The notes: generated by a model not told the origin, from the sequence alone. A stretch of DNA of 64,000 bases from Flavobacterium sp. (GCA_017983975.1 JAGOAL010000003.1:1-64000); one strand, 5' to 3'. Counted from the first letter of the stretch, positions 43,712 to 53,210 are shown. Made by a program: numbers and translations.

Positions 43712-44395
43712 ATGAAACGTATTTTTATTTACATTAGCCTGATTTTCTGCACCTTGAATAGCTTTGCTCAAATTCATGAGTTGGGCGTTTTTGCTGGTGG
43801 AATTAATTATATTGGGGATGTTGGTCCAACGGAGTATATTGCTCCAAATGAGCCAGCTTTTGGAATAATATATAAATGGAATAGAAGTCCACGACATGCT
43901 TGGCGATTTTCTTATTACCAAGGAAATCTTACTTCAAAAGATAGTGACAGTAAGGTTCCGAGTAGATATTTAAGAGGAAATTCATTTGAAAATAAAGTAA
44001 AAGAGTTCTCTCTAGGATTAGAATTCAATTTTATGGATTTTGATTTACATGATGATAAGAAAAAAGTTACGCCTTACGTATTTACTGGAGTAAATTATTT
44101 TATCTATGATGAAATTTTTATAGGAAATAGAGAAAGTTATTTAGATTATCAAAGTAGTGCCTTTGCATTACCAATGGTTATAGGAGTTAAAGCGAGATTG
44201 TTCAGTAATTTTGTAATTGGTGCCGAAGTGGGTGCGAGATACACTTTTACTGATAATTTAGATGGTAGTAATCCAGAAAATGATAATTTTGACAGCCTTC
44301 GTTTTGGAAATTTAAACAGTAATGATTGGTATGTGTTTTCTGGTTTAACACTTACGTATACATTTGGACAAAATCCGTGTTTTTGTGCAGAATAA
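43712..44395 (+). CDS. DUF6089 outer membrane beta-barrel protein
   Basis: A 227-aa secreted protein (signal peptide ending SFAQ) of the DUF6089 family. It opens with IHELGVFAGGINYIGDVG and runs as alternating amphipathic strands (WRFSYYQGN, FSLGLEFNFMDF, VTPYVFTGVNYF), the pattern of small outer membrane barrels. It sits 4 bases before uppS, a placement I recall from Bacteroidetes, and so belongs to the envelope biogenesis operon; exact role unknown. Confidence 0.85.
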   Translation: MKRIFIYISLIFCTLNSFAQIHELGVFAGGINYIGDVGPTEYIAPNEPAFGIIYKWNRSPRHAWRFSYYQGNLTSKDSDSKVPSRYLRGNSFENKVKEFSLGLEFNFMDFDLHDDKKKVTPYVFTGVNYFIYDEIFIGNRESYLDYQSSAFALPMVIGVKARLFSNFVIGAEVGARYTFTDNLDGSNPENDNFDSLRFGNLNSNDWYVFSGLTLTYTFGQNPCFCAE

Positions 44396-44399
44396 TAAA

Positions 44400-45155
44400 A
44401 TGGAAAAAGAACAAGAAATAAATACAGCAACCTTGCCAAATCACGTAGCTATCATTATGGATGGAAACGGTAGATGGGCTAAACAAAAGGGGTTACTTCG
44501 CGCTTTAGGTCATGAAAATGGCACTAAATCCGTGCGTGTTACTGTTGAAAGTTGTGCTAAACTAGGAATCAAAAATCTAACCCTTTACGCCTTTTCAACT
44601 GAAAACTGGAACCGACCAAAACTAGAAGTTGAAACTTTAATGAAGTTGTTAATTTCATCCTTAAAGAAAGAAATCAAAACATTACAGTCAAATAACATCA
44701 AATTAAACGCCATCGGAAATTTAACAAATTTACCCGCTGGAGTTCAAAAAGAATTACAAGAAGTAATTCAAAAAACAGCCGAAAACACTAGAATGACTCT
44801 CACATTAGCGCTTAGTTATGGCGCTAGAGAAGAGCTAATTCAAGCTGTTAAAAAAATTAGCAATAAAGTTAAAAATAATATAATTTCTGAAGAGGCTATT
44901 GACGAATCAATTATTAATCAGCATCTTTACACACACAATTTACCCGATGTCGATTTAGTAATACGAACAAGCGGCGAACATAGAATAAGTAATTTCCTTT
45001 TATGGCAAATTGCTTATGCCGAGTTTTATTTTACTGAAGTGCTTTGGCCCGATTTTTCAGAAGACAATTTATATGAAGCAATTATTAGTTATCAAAAAAG
45101 AGAACGCCGATTTGGAAAAACAAGCGAACAAATTATACCCGAAAAAAATGTTTAA
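44400..45155 (+). CDS. uppS: Isoprenyl (undecaprenyl) diphosphate synthase
   Basis: A cis-prenyltransferase that makes the C55 lipid carrier for peptidoglycan and other envelope polymers; 251 aa. The substrate loop IMDGNGRWAKQ with the catalytic Asp, GHENGTKSVR, YAFSTENWNRP, the late VIRTSGEHRISNFLLWQ and AYAEFYFTEVLWPDF are all conserved. Start at 44400, four bases after the DUF6089 stop; it overlaps bamA by 8 bases. Confidence 0.96.
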   Translation: MEKEQEINTATLPNHVAIIMDGNGRWAKQKGLLRALGHENGTKSVRVTVESCAKLGIKNLTLYAFSTENWNRPKLEVETLMKLLISSLKKEIKTLQSNNIKLNAIGNLTNLPAGVQKELQEVIQKTAENTRMTLTLALSYGAREELIQAVKKISNKVKNNIISEEAIDESIINQHLYTHNLPDVDLVIRTSGEHRISNFLLWQIAYAEFYFTEVLWPDFSEDNLYEAIISYQKRERRFGKTSEQIIPEKNV

Positions 45156-47766
45156 AAAAGGATTACAATTACTTTCAATTTTTATATTATTAAATAGCAG
45201 CTCCCTTTTTGCTCAAGATACTAAACTTGAAAATGGAAAAGAATATATACTAGCTAAAATTGATATTACTGGAAAAATTAGCTATAACACTCAAACAGTA
45301 ACCACTTTTACTGGATTAGAAAAAGGTCAATCTATCATGGTACCAGGTGAGGACATTTCTACAGCCATAAAAAAATTATGGAAACTGGGTTTATTTTCAG
45401 ACGTTAATTTTTATGTAAACAAAATTGAAGGAGATAGCATTTTTCTTGAATTAAACATTAATGAACTTCCTAAACTTGGCGATGTAAAAATACAAGGAAT
45501 AAAAAAGGGTAAAGCCGAAGAATTAATTAAAGAGGCCGATCTTAAAAAAGGAAAAATTGTAAATGAAAACTTACTTACTACGACCAAAAACTATTTCGAA
45601 AACAAATACAAAAAGGACGGATACTACAACTCAAAAGTAGTTATTAATACGGTACAAGACTCTGCTTTTGCAGATGTAAAAATGGTTGTGCTGATTGACA
45701 AAGGTGAAAAAGTAAAAGTAAAAAGCATTGTTTTTGATGGAAATTCAAAAATGAGCGATGCTTCACTGAAAAAGACATTTAAAAACACCAAGCAGAGAAA
45801 TCCTATTCGTATTTTCAAAAAATCAAAATATATAAAAGAAAAATATAAAGAAGATTTAGTAGCTGTAATTGATAAATATAAAGAAAAAGGATATCGAGAT
45901 GCCAGAATTATTTCTGACTCTGTTACTTATGACAAAACCAGTAATACAATTGGAATAAAAGTAAAACTAGAAGAAGGACAAAAATATTATTTTGGAGATA
46001 TCCGTTATTTAGGAAATACAATTTATACCGATCGACAACTTAATGCAATTTTAGGAATTAAAAAAGGAGATATTTATAACGGAACCATTTTACAAAAAAG
46101 AATTGCTGACCAATCTAAACCTGATGGTGAAGACATTACCAATTTATATCAAAATAATGGGTATTTGTTTTCAAACATTAACCCGGTTGAGGTAAGAACG
46201 GTAAATGATACTATTGATTTTGAAATCAGAATTACTGAAGGTCCAATTGCTTATTTCAATAAAATTACAGTTGTTGGAAATGACAAAACAAACGACCATG
46301 TAATTTATAGAGAATTAAGAACAAAACCGGGACAAAAATATAGTAAAGAAGATTTAATTCGTTCGATTCGAGAAATAGGACAATTAGGTTTCTTTGATCC
46401 TGAAGCCATTAAACCTGATTTTAAAAATGTAGATCCACAAGCTGGAACGGTAGATATTGAATATAATGTAGTAGAAAAAGGTGCTAGTCAAATTGAGCTT
46501 CAAGGAGGTTATGGTGGTGGCGGATTTATTGGTACACTTGGTTTATCATTTAACAATTTCTCTGCTCGAAATATGTTTAAAAAATCGGCCTACAAACCAT
46601 TACCTATGGGTGACGGACAAAAAATGTCGTTACGTTTACAAGGAAGTTCTTACTTTCAAACGTATAGTTTGTCATTTTCTGAACCATGGTTTGGAGGAAA
46701 AAAACCTATAAGTTTTTCAACCTCATTGTCGCACAGTAAACAATTTTTATACAATTATTCAACTAGAGATGTTACAAGAAATCAAAGTTTCAACATTACA
46801 TCATTATCTGTTGGAATTGCGAAACGTTTAACAGTTCCAGATGATTATTTTGTATTATCGCAAGCGGTTTCTTTTCAATATTATGATTTAAATAACTATA
46901 ACACAGGTTTATTTACTTTTGGAAATGGAGCATCAAGAAATTTAGCTTATACTATAGGGTTATCTAGAAACAGTAAAGCTGTTAATCCTATTTATCCTAC
47001 ACAAGGTTCTGAATTTAGTATTTCAGGAAAATTTACATTACCTTATTCAATGTTTAACGGAATTGATTATAAAAATCTAGGGAATTTAGCTGAATACAAA
47101 ATGAGAGCGACTGCAGATGGTTTTGCTCCAGACGGAAGTAACTATCCTGCAGGATCATATCTAAATGCAGAAGGCTATCCTGTAACAGACCCAGCCGATG
47201 CAGCAGCAGATCCAGCAAAAGTAGATCAGAAAAAATACAATTGGTTAGAATATTATAAAATTAAATTCAAAGCTGATTGGTATACCAGAATCTGGGATAA
47301 ATTAGTATTGCGTTCTTTAGGTGAATTTGGTTACATGGGGGCATATAATAACGATAGAGGTTTAGTTCCATTTGAACGATTTTATTTAGGTGGAGATGGA
47401 TTAGCTAATTTTGCCTTAGACGGTAGAGAAGTTATCCAATTAAGAGGATATCCAAATAACTCGCTTTCTTCAACTGATGGAGGAACAGTGTATAATAAAT
47501 TCTCTGCTGAATTGCGTTATCCTATAACTTTAAATCAATCAGCATCTATTTATGCTTTAACATTCCTAGAGGCAGGTGCTGCTTTCAACGAATTTAAAGA
47601 TTATAATCCGTTTAAAATGCAACGTTCAGCAGGTGTTGGTTTAAGAGTGTTTATGCCTGCATTTGGTCTTTTAGGAATTGATTTTGCACACGGATTTGAT
47701 GCAGTTCCAGGACAAACAGTTAAAAGTGGATGGCAAACACACTTCATTATTGGACAACAATTTTAA
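45148..47766 (+). CDS. bamA: BamA, outer membrane protein assembly factor
   Basis: Inserts beta-barrel proteins into the outer membrane; 872 aa. Signal peptide (LLSIFILLNSSSLFAQ), five POTRA repeats (about 30-430, each ending in a GxxD/G-type strand such as VKVKSIVFDGNSKMSD and IAYFNKITVVGNDKTN), then a 16-strand Omp85 barrel with the loop-6 VRGF equivalent QLRGYPNNS. An acidic, Ala/Asp-rich loop (DPADAAADPAKVDQ) sits in the barrel. The ATG at 45148 lies inside the uppS end, giving an 8-base overlap and translational coupling; the upstream start at 45010 is inside uppS. Confidence 0.95.
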   Translation: MFKKGLQLLSIFILLNSSSLFAQDTKLENGKEYILAKIDITGKISYNTQTVTTFTGLEKGQSIMVPGEDISTAIKKLWKLGLFSDVNFYVNKIEGDSIFLELNINELPKLGDVKIQGIKKGKAEELIKEADLKKGKIVNENLLTTTKNYFENKYKKDGYYNSKVVINTVQDSAFADVKMVVLIDKGEKVKVKSIVFDGNSKMSDASLKKTFKNTKQRNPIRIFKKSKYIKEKYKEDLVAVIDKYKEKGYRDARIISDSVTYDKTSNTIGIKVKLEEGQKYYFGDIRYLGNTIYTDRQLNAILGIKKGDIYNGTILQKRIADQSKPDGEDITNLYQNNGYLFSNINPVEVRTVNDTIDFEIRITEGPIAYFNKITVVGNDKTNDHVIYRELRTKPGQKYSKEDLIRSIREIGQLGFFDPEAIKPDFKNVDPQAGTVDIEYNVVEKGASQIELQGGYGGGGFIGTLGLSFNNFSARNMFKKSAYKPLPMGDGQKMSLRLQGSSYFQTYSLSFSEPWFGGKKPISFSTSLSHSKQFLYNYSTRDVTRNQSFNITSLSVGIAKRLTVPDDYFVLSQAVSFQYYDLNNYNTGLFTFGNGASRNLAYTIGLSRNSKAVNPIYPTQGSEFSISGKFTLPYSMFNGIDYKNLGNLAEYKMRATADGFAPDGSNYPAGSYLNAEGYPVTDPADAAADPAKVDQKKYNWLEYYKIKFKADWYTRIWDKLVLRSLGEFGYMGAYNNDRGLVPFERFYLGGDGLANFALDGREVIQLRGYPNNSLSSTDGGTVYNKFSAELRYPITLNQSASIYALTFLEAGAAFNEFKDYNPFKMQRSAGVGLRVFMPAFGLLGIDFAHGFDAVPGQTVKSGWQTHFIIGQQF

Positions 47767-47879
47767 TGATAGTTAATAGTTTTTTATTATTTTCGTAAAA
47801 ATATTTTGATATTTGTTACGTTAGTAAAGTATCAAGTTATAAGCTTACTGCTTTATTTATAAAAAACAACAACATATTT

Positions 47880-48926
47880 ATGAAAAAAATATTTTTATTC
47901 TTTGCGTTTCTTTCAATTATAGCCCATGCTCAAACAGCTAAAGGGGTTAAAATTGGTTATATTGATATGGAATATATTCTAGAAAAAGTGCCAGATTATG
48001 CAGATGCACTTAATCAATTAGAACAAAAAGCGCAAAATTGGAAACAAGAAATTGAAACCAAGAGAACAGCACTTAATACGTTAAAAGAAAGTCTAAAAAC
48101 TGAACGTGTTTTATTAACAAAAGAGTTAATAGAAGAGCGCGAAGAAGAAATTGCCTATTTCGAAAAAGAAATGTTAGATTATCAAGAAAAAAGATTTGGA
48201 CCTAAAGGCGATTTAATTATTCAGAAATCAGTCTTAGTGAAGCCAATACAAGATCAAATATTTACAATTGTTCAAGATGTTGCCGAACTAAGAAAATATG
48301 ATTTCGTTTTTGATAGAGCTTCAGATTTAACCATGTTGTTCGCAGATAAAAAACATGATATTAGTGAATATGTTGTAAAGAAATTAACTACGGCTCAGAA
48401 GAGAGAAGAAATGAGCAAAAAGCAACTAAAAGCGCTTGAAGCAAAAGAAGCACAGGAAGAAGCTAAAGCAGCTCAGGAAGCAAATCCTGCATATACTGAA
48501 CGTCAAAGAATTTTAGACGAGAAAAAAGCAGCTCGAGAAAAATTAATAGAAGATCGTCAAAAAGCAATTGAAGAAAAGAAAGCTGCTGCGGCTGAAAAAA
48601 GAAAAAAATTACTCGAAGAACGAGATGCTAAAAAAAATGGCACAGTAATTGAAAAAGATACTACTAAGACAGATACAAATTCTGAAAAGACAGATACAAC
48701 TTCTGAAAAAACAGAAACCGTAGCTACTGAAAAACCTGCGACAGAAAAAAAAATATCGCCCGAAGAAGCAAGAGCAAAAGCAATTGAAGAACGAAATAAA
48801 AAAATTGACGAACGCAAAAAAGCATTAGCCGATAAGAAGAAAAAAATGGCAGAAGAAAAAGCTGCCGCAATAAAAGCAAGAGAACAAAAAACAGAAAACA
48901 AAACAGAAACAGAGAAAAAAGAGTAA
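47880..48926 (+). CDS. OmpH/Skp family periplasmic chaperone, long form
   Basis: A Skp-like chaperone that would escort unfolded outer membrane proteins to BamA. Signal peptide (IAHA, about residue 18), then VKIGYIDMEYILEKVPDY, the standard Skp strand, and a long coiled coil. After residue ~170 a Lys/Glu/Ala-rich coiled-coil tail of nearly 180 residues extends it to 348 aa, about twice the usual size. Followed by a normal-length paralogue 25 bases on. Confidence 0.9.
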   Translation: MKKIFLFFAFLSIIAHAQTAKGVKIGYIDMEYILEKVPDYADALNQLEQKAQNWKQEIETKRTALNTLKESLKTERVLLTKELIEEREEEIAYFEKEMLDYQEKRFGPKGDLIIQKSVLVKPIQDQIFTIVQDVAELRKYDFVFDRASDLTMLFADKKHDISEYVVKKLTTAQKREEMSKKQLKALEAKEAQEEAKAAQEANPAYTERQRILDEKKAAREKLIEDRQKAIEEKKAAAAEKRKKLLEERDAKKNGTVIEKDTTKTDTNSEKTDTTSEKTETVATEKPATEKKISPEEARAKAIEERNKKIDERKKALADKKKKMAEEKAAAIKAREQKTENKTETEKKE

Positions 48927-48951
48927 AGTAACTTAAATTAAAATTAAAAAA

Positions 48952-49455
48952 ATGAAACAATTAAAATCGTTAGTAATCGCAGTTATATTATTTATTGGAA
49001 CACAAGCGACTGCTCAAACTAAAGTAGCTCATATTGATGTTCAAGCTTTAATGACTTCAATGCCTGAAATGAAAACAGCTCAAGAACAATTAAAGAAAAT
49101 TCAAGAAACCTATGACAAAGATTACAAAAATATGGTGACTGAATACCAAACAAAATTGCAAAAATATGAGCAAGAATCAGCTACTGCTGGTGATGCATTA
49201 AATGAAACACGTTCAAAAGAAATGCAAGATATGGGTGCACGTATCCAACAATTTCAACAAAACGCTCAAAAAGAATTAGGGCAAAAAGAAGTTGATTTAC
49301 TTAAACCAATCATGGAAAAAGCACAAGCTGCAGTTAAAAAGGTAGCTAAAGCAAAAGGAATAACTTATGTTTTAGACGCAACAACTGGTAGTGGTGTAAT
49401 TGTAGCTGATGGTGAAGATTTATTAGTAGCTGTAAAAAAAGAATTAGGTTTCTAA
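48952..49455 (+). CDS. OmpH/Skp family periplasmic chaperone, standard form
   Basis: A 167-aa Skp. Signal peptide ending ATAQ, then TKVAHIDVQALMTSMPEMKTA, a tentacle coiled coil (residues ~35-120) and the C-terminal strand ITYVLDATTGSGVIVADG that completes the trimer body. Together with the long form it makes a tandem pair behind bamA, as is usual in Bacteroidetes. Confidence 0.93.
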   Translation: MKQLKSLVIAVILFIGTQATAQTKVAHIDVQALMTSMPEMKTAQEQLKKIQETYDKDYKNMVTEYQTKLQKYEQESATAGDALNETRSKEMQDMGARIQQFQQNAQKELGQKEVDLLKPIMEKAQAAVKKVAKAKGITYVLDATTGSGVIVADGEDLLVAVKKELGF

Positions 49456-49473
49456 TTTAGCATACATTTTATA

Positions 49474-49511
49474 AAAACTGCTCTTTCATAAACTGATTGA
49501 GCAGTTTTTTT
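49474..49511 (+). terminator. Terminator after the skp pair
   Basis: Perfect 10-bp stem AAAACTGCTC/GAGCAGTTTT with a 15-nt loop and trailing Ts. Confidence 0.85.
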
Positions 49512-49525
49512 ATATTTTTGTTTCA

Positions 49526-50305
49526 ATGAAAAAAAACAATCCAATAGGTTTATTTGATTCGGGTATAGGCGGGACTTCGATTTGGAAAGAAGTACATGGG
49601 CTATTACCCAATGAAAATACTATTTACCTTGCCGATAGTAAGAATGCGCCTTATGGTTTAAAATCAAAAGACGAAATTATTCAATTAAGTTGTAAAAACA
49701 CAGAATTACTACTCGAAGCAAATTGTAAAATTATTGTTGTCGCTTGTAATACTGCAACAACTAATGCTATAAAAGAACTGAGAGCTAAATATGATGTGCC
49801 ATTTATTGGTATTGAACCCGCCATTAAACCCGCAGCTATTCAAAGCCAAACACAAACTATAGGAATTTTAGCTACAAAAGGAACACTTAACAGTTCTCTA
49901 TTTCATGAAAATGTAGCAAAACACCCCGATGTGAAAATTATTGAGCAAATAGGCCACGGACTAGTCCAACTCATCGAAAATGGTGATTTAGACTCGCCAG
50001 AAATGAAAGAACTGCTAGAAAGCTATTTACTTCCGATGGTGGAAAAAAATATAGATTATTTAGTCCTAGGATGTAGCCATTATCCGTATTTAATTCCTCA
50101 AATCAAAAAGATCATTCCATCCTCTATTAAAATTATTGATTCAGGTGAAGCGGTGGCCAAACAAATTAAAAAAATATTGGAAGAATTACAACTAATTAAT
50201 CCTTCAAAAGGTAATTTTACCCAAGTATTTTATACTAATAGTAATCCTGAAGTTTTAAAAAAAATAGTAAAGCCTCAAGAAAGTGTATTTTATAAAGATT
50301 TCTAG
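49526..50305 (+). CDS. murI: Glutamate racemase
   Basis: Makes D-glutamate for peptidoglycan. It is 259 aa. The two catalytic cysteines sit in VACNTATTNA and LGCSHYPYL; DSGIGGTSIW near the start and the Asp it carries, plus IGIEPAIKPA, complete the active site. Placed after the envelope operon but behind a terminator, so probably from its own promoter. It meets the next gene tail to tail with a 2-base gap. Confidence 0.96.
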   Translation: MKKNNPIGLFDSGIGGTSIWKEVHGLLPNENTIYLADSKNAPYGLKSKDEIIQLSCKNTELLLEANCKIIVVACNTATTNAIKELRAKYDVPFIGIEPAIKPAAIQSQTQTIGILATKGTLNSSLFHENVAKHPDVKIIEQIGHGLVQLIENGDLDSPEMKELLESYLLPMVEKNIDYLVLGCSHYPYLIPQIKKIIPSSIKIIDSGEAVAKQIKKILEELQLINPSKGNFTQVFYTNSNPEVLKKIVKPQESVFYKDF

Positions 50306-50307
50306 TA

Positions 50308-50826
50308 TTATTCTTCCGTTTTAAACCAACCCGAATACATCACATAATTGTTTGAAATGCGTTGTATTTCGCCAGCAAAATCACTTTGATCAATATCCTT
50401 AACTTTCTTTGCTGGAACTCCGGCATAAATACTCCCCGATTCTACAATTGTATTTTGAGTAATCACAGAACCAGCAGCTACTATTGAATTACTTTCGATA
50501 ACACAATTATCCATTACAATAGCTCCCATTCCAATTAATACATTATCCTTCACGGTGCAACCATGAACAATTGCGTTGTGACCAATGGAAACATTATTGC
50601 CAATAATTGTGGGATGTTTTTGATAGGTACAATGAATAACAGCTCCATCTTGAATATTAACCTTATTTCCAATGACAATTGAATTTACATCACCACGAAT
50701 AACAGCATTGAACCAAACACTGCAATTTGACCCTAAAGTAACATCTCCAACAATAGTGGCGTTTTCGGCTACATAGCAATCATTCGGAATTTGTGGAAAC
50801 TTCCCGTTTACTTCTTTTATTAACAT
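50308..50826 (-). CDS. Gamma-carbonic-anhydrase-like hexapeptide protein
   Basis: A 172-aa left-handed beta-helix protein of the gamma-CA/PaaY/YrdA group. Zinc-ligand histidines are seen in AVIHCTYQKH and SIGHNAIVHG, with repeated hexapeptide turns (GSNCSVWFNAVIRGD, GMGAIVMDN) and the closing YAGVPAKKVKDI. Family members are metal-binding trimers; only some have carbonic anhydrase activity, so that is not claimed here. Confidence 0.88.
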   Translation of the reverse strand: MLIKEVNGKFPQIPNDCYVAENATIVGDVTLGSNCSVWFNAVIRGDVNSIVIGNKVNIQDGAVIHCTYQKHPTIIGNNVSIGHNAIVHGCTVKDNVLIGMGAIVMDNCVIESNSIVAAGSVITQNTIVESGSIYAGVPAKKVKDIDQSDFAGEIQRISNNYVMYSGWFKTEE

Positions 50827-50839
50827 TACTTATTTCTTT

Positions 50840-50867
50840 AAAAAAAATGTCCCGATAAATCGGGACA
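50840..50867 (-). terminator. Terminator of the PorP/SprF gene
   Basis: Perfect 9-bp stem TGTCCCGAT/ATCGGGACA with a run of Ts on the minus strand. Confidence 0.85.
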
Positions 50868-50887
50868 AATATACTTTACTTACTTAT

Positions 50888-51889
50888 TTAGTTCACCGCA
50901 GGACAGTTACAATCATACTCTTTATCTCTACAGAATATATTCATCCCTAACGTTATTTGGTGAAAACCAGCATTATCAAATTTTACATCTCCCATTACAT
51001 GAGAATAGGTATATGAGAACATATACTTGTCATAATTAAGACCCACAATTGGTGTAATCCATTGTAATTTTTGTTCTTGAATACCACTACCACTTACATA
51101 TTGAGCACCATCAAAACTTCTTCTATACGAAAGTCCACCCCAAAGTTTACCAAATTCAAGTTCTTTATAGACTTTCAAATTCAAATCAATTGCTTTTTCT
51201 TTTGTTTCTGAAGTATATTGTAACATTAAAGAAGGTTCAAATAACAAATTACTATCATCACCAAAAACAGCTCCTGCACTCCATAAATACTTACTTAAAT
51301 TATCCGATTCAAATCCTTCAGAATATAATTCTCTACGTTGATTTGCTAAAAAATTCTTAATCGTAAAATGGGTAAAGAAATCCATATAATGATACGAAAC
51401 ACCTAAATCAACATTAAAATAAGCATCTTTCTGAATAACACCAGGAACAATTACAGGATCAAAACCCGTGAAATCAGTACCATCTAATGTACTTTGAATA
51501 AACGCAGCACTTAATCCAAAAGACAATTGATTTAAATCGATTGTACTTCTAGAAAATCGCAAATGGTGAGCATATGTTAATTTACCACCTCTTTGAGAAT
51601 GATAACCGTTTTTATCGTTGAAGAATATCATTCCTATACCAGATTTACCATCTTCATCTAATGAAGTATTAAAACTAATAGTTTGCAATGCTGGGGCATC
51701 TTCTTGACCAAACCATTGTTGACGTCCTGTAAGTCTAATTTTACCACAATTTGAAGCACCCGCCATCGATGGATGAATTAAATAATAGTTGTCTGACAAA
51801 TAATCAGAATATACAGCAACACCTTCTTGAGAAAAGGCAACTTGTGCTATTAAAAATGCTAAAACAAAATAACTCTTTTTAAAATTCAT
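50888..51889 (-). CDS. PorP/SprF family T9SS membrane protein
   Basis: A 333-aa outer membrane protein. Signal peptide (VLAFLIAQVAFSQ), then the family pattern: YLSDNYYLIHPSMAGAS, RLTGRQQWFGQEDAPALQTISF, the GIGMIFFNDKNGYHSQRGG segment and LSFGLSAAFIQ. PorP/SprF proteins assist T9SS export or surface attachment of cargo with type B CTDs, and usually sit just after such a cargo gene. Here none is adjacent; the nearest type B cargo in view is the lectin gene at 19806. Ends in Cys-rich DKEYDCNCPAVN, an unusual tail. Confidence 0.92.
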   Translation of the reverse strand: MNFKKSYFVLAFLIAQVAFSQEGVAVYSDYLSDNYYLIHPSMAGASNCGKIRLTGRQQWFGQEDAPALQTISFNTSLDEDGKSGIGMIFFNDKNGYHSQRGGKLTYAHHLRFSRSTIDLNQLSFGLSAAFIQSTLDGTDFTGFDPVIVPGVIQKDAYFNVDLGVSYHYMDFFTHFTIKNFLANQRRELYSEGFESDNLSKYLWSAGAVFGDDSNLLFEPSLMLQYTSETKEKAIDLNLKVYKELEFGKLWGGLSYRRSFDGAQYVSGSGIQEQKLQWITPIVGLNYDKYMFSYTYSHVMGDVKFDNAGFHQITLGMNIFCRDKEYDCNCPAVN

Positions 51890-51993
51890 CGTAGGTAACT
51901 AATTTTATGAAAATGAGACTTAATTTTAATTTACTTAATCTATAAAAATCTATTTATATCTGAGCAATACTAATGATTTTATAGCTTAATGGT

Positions 51994-52001
51994 CAAAGAT
52001 A
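51994..52001 (-). promoter_or_regulatory. -7 element of the PorP/SprF gene
   Basis: Minus-strand TATCTTTG, a perfect match, giving a leader of about 100 nt. No clear -33 TTG. Confidence 0.45.
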
Positions 52002-52242
52002 TAAATTTTGTGTTTTAATTGCATCTTTATTTTAAAATATTCTCAATAATATATAGAAAAAAATGCGCATTATTTTTTTATCCAAACTTACATAGCTATT
52101 AATATGATTATCAGAAAGATACAAAATTTTATTTTTGTTACATCTCATTAAACATAGGTAAATTTATAGCAAATAGTAATTTTTTAAGCCGTTTTTCTTT
52201 CATCAATAGTTAATTTTATTGTAAAAAAACAAATATATCCAA

Positions 52243-52268
52243 TTGACATTTAATTGTTCTTATCTTTG
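52243..52268 (+). promoter_or_regulatory. Promoter of the NifU-family gene
   Basis: TTG at 52243-52245 (in TTGACA), a 15-bp spacer (slightly short) and TATCTTTG at 52261-52268, 16 bases before the ATG. Confidence 0.65.
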
Positions 52269-52284
52269 CAAAAACAGAACTAAA

Positions 52285-53184
52285 ATGCAAATTACAAGTA
52301 TAAAACCAACAAACAATCCATCCATATTAAAATTTGAATTTGATGAAATAATTATTCGTTCAGAAAATTTTGAATTTAAAAATATCGATGAAACCCAACC
52401 TTCTCCTTTAGCAAAACAATTGTTTTTTTTACCTTTTGTTAAAACGGTATATATTTCGGGAAATTTTATAGCCATTGAAAAATTTTCTATTGTGGAATGG
52501 GAAGATGTTCAAAACGATGTAGCCGAACAAATAGAAGATTTTATTAAAAACGGCGGCGAAATTTTAAAAATTGAAGAAAATAAACCCAAGAAAATGCCTA
52601 TTACTGTTTACGCTGAAACCACTCCAAATCCGGCGGTATTAAAATTTGCTTGCAATAAGTTGCTGACAAAAACACCGGTGGAATTCAAAAATATTGACGA
52701 AACAGCAGCGTCACCATTAGCAAAAGAACTTTTTAAATTTCCATTTGTTAAAGAAGTTTTCATTGATGAAAATTATGTGTCTATTACAAAATTTGCTGTG
52801 ACAGAATGGGATGAAATTACATTAGAATTAAGAACTTTTATTAAAGGTTTTATTGAAAATGGCGGCACTGTAATTGATGAATCGGCTATTGTAAAAACTG
52901 ATAATCACCAAAAACAACAAGAAAGTTATTTTGAAAATTTAGACGTTACATCGCAACAAATTATAAATATTATAGAAGAATATGTAAAGCCTGCTGTTCA
53001 AAGTGATGGTGGAAACATTGTTTTTGATTCTTTTGATCCCACCGAAAAAAGAGTGAAAGTAATCTTACAAGGAGCTTGTAGTGGTTGCCCCTCTTCTACT
53101 TTTACATTGAAAAACGGAATTGAAAATATGCTAAAAGACATGTTAAAAGACCAAGATATTAAAGTTGAAGCTATTAATGGCTAA
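52285..53184 (+). CDS. NifU-type iron-sulfur scaffold with two Nfu_N domains
   Basis: A 299-aa protein for assembly or delivery of Fe-S clusters. Two tandem Nfu_N domains are obvious: both contain a NP(S/A)(I/V)LKFE/A opening, FKNIDET, SPLAK(Q/E)LF and FPFVK or LPFVK segments (about 1-90 and 105-195). The C-terminal NifU domain (from ~220) carries VKPAVQSDGGNI and the cluster-binding CSGCPSS. The tandem N-terminus is the notable feature. The ATG at 52285 follows the promoter; the frame open to 52243 includes it. Confidence 0.92.
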   Translation: MQITSIKPTNNPSILKFEFDEIIIRSENFEFKNIDETQPSPLAKQLFFLPFVKTVYISGNFIAIEKFSIVEWEDVQNDVAEQIEDFIKNGGEILKIEENKPKKMPITVYAETTPNPAVLKFACNKLLTKTPVEFKNIDETAASPLAKELFKFPFVKEVFIDENYVSITKFAVTEWDEITLELRTFIKGFIENGGTVIDESAIVKTDNHQKQQESYFENLDVTSQQIINIIEEYVKPAVQSDGGNIVFDSFDPTEKRVKVILQGACSGCPSSTFTLKNGIENMLKDMLKDQDIKVEAING

Positions 53185-53210
53185 TTACTATTTAAAAATA
53201 TTTTACCTTT

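Larger units (their letters stand above)
51890..52284. other. 395-base divergent intergenic region
   Basis: Very AT-rich. It holds the promoter elements of the PorP/SprF and NifU genes. I see no ORF with coding character, no RNA fold and no long repeat. Confidence 0.6.

Noticed and set aside
48557..48901. 114-aa minus-strand open frame rich in Phe and Ser
   Set aside because: It is the complement of the Lys/Glu-rich tail of the long Skp gene; such A-rich coding sequence always yields a Phe-rich antisense frame.
51890..52284. Possible small RNA in the longest intergenic region
   Set aside because: No stable fold or terminator seen; only promoter elements for the two divergent genes.
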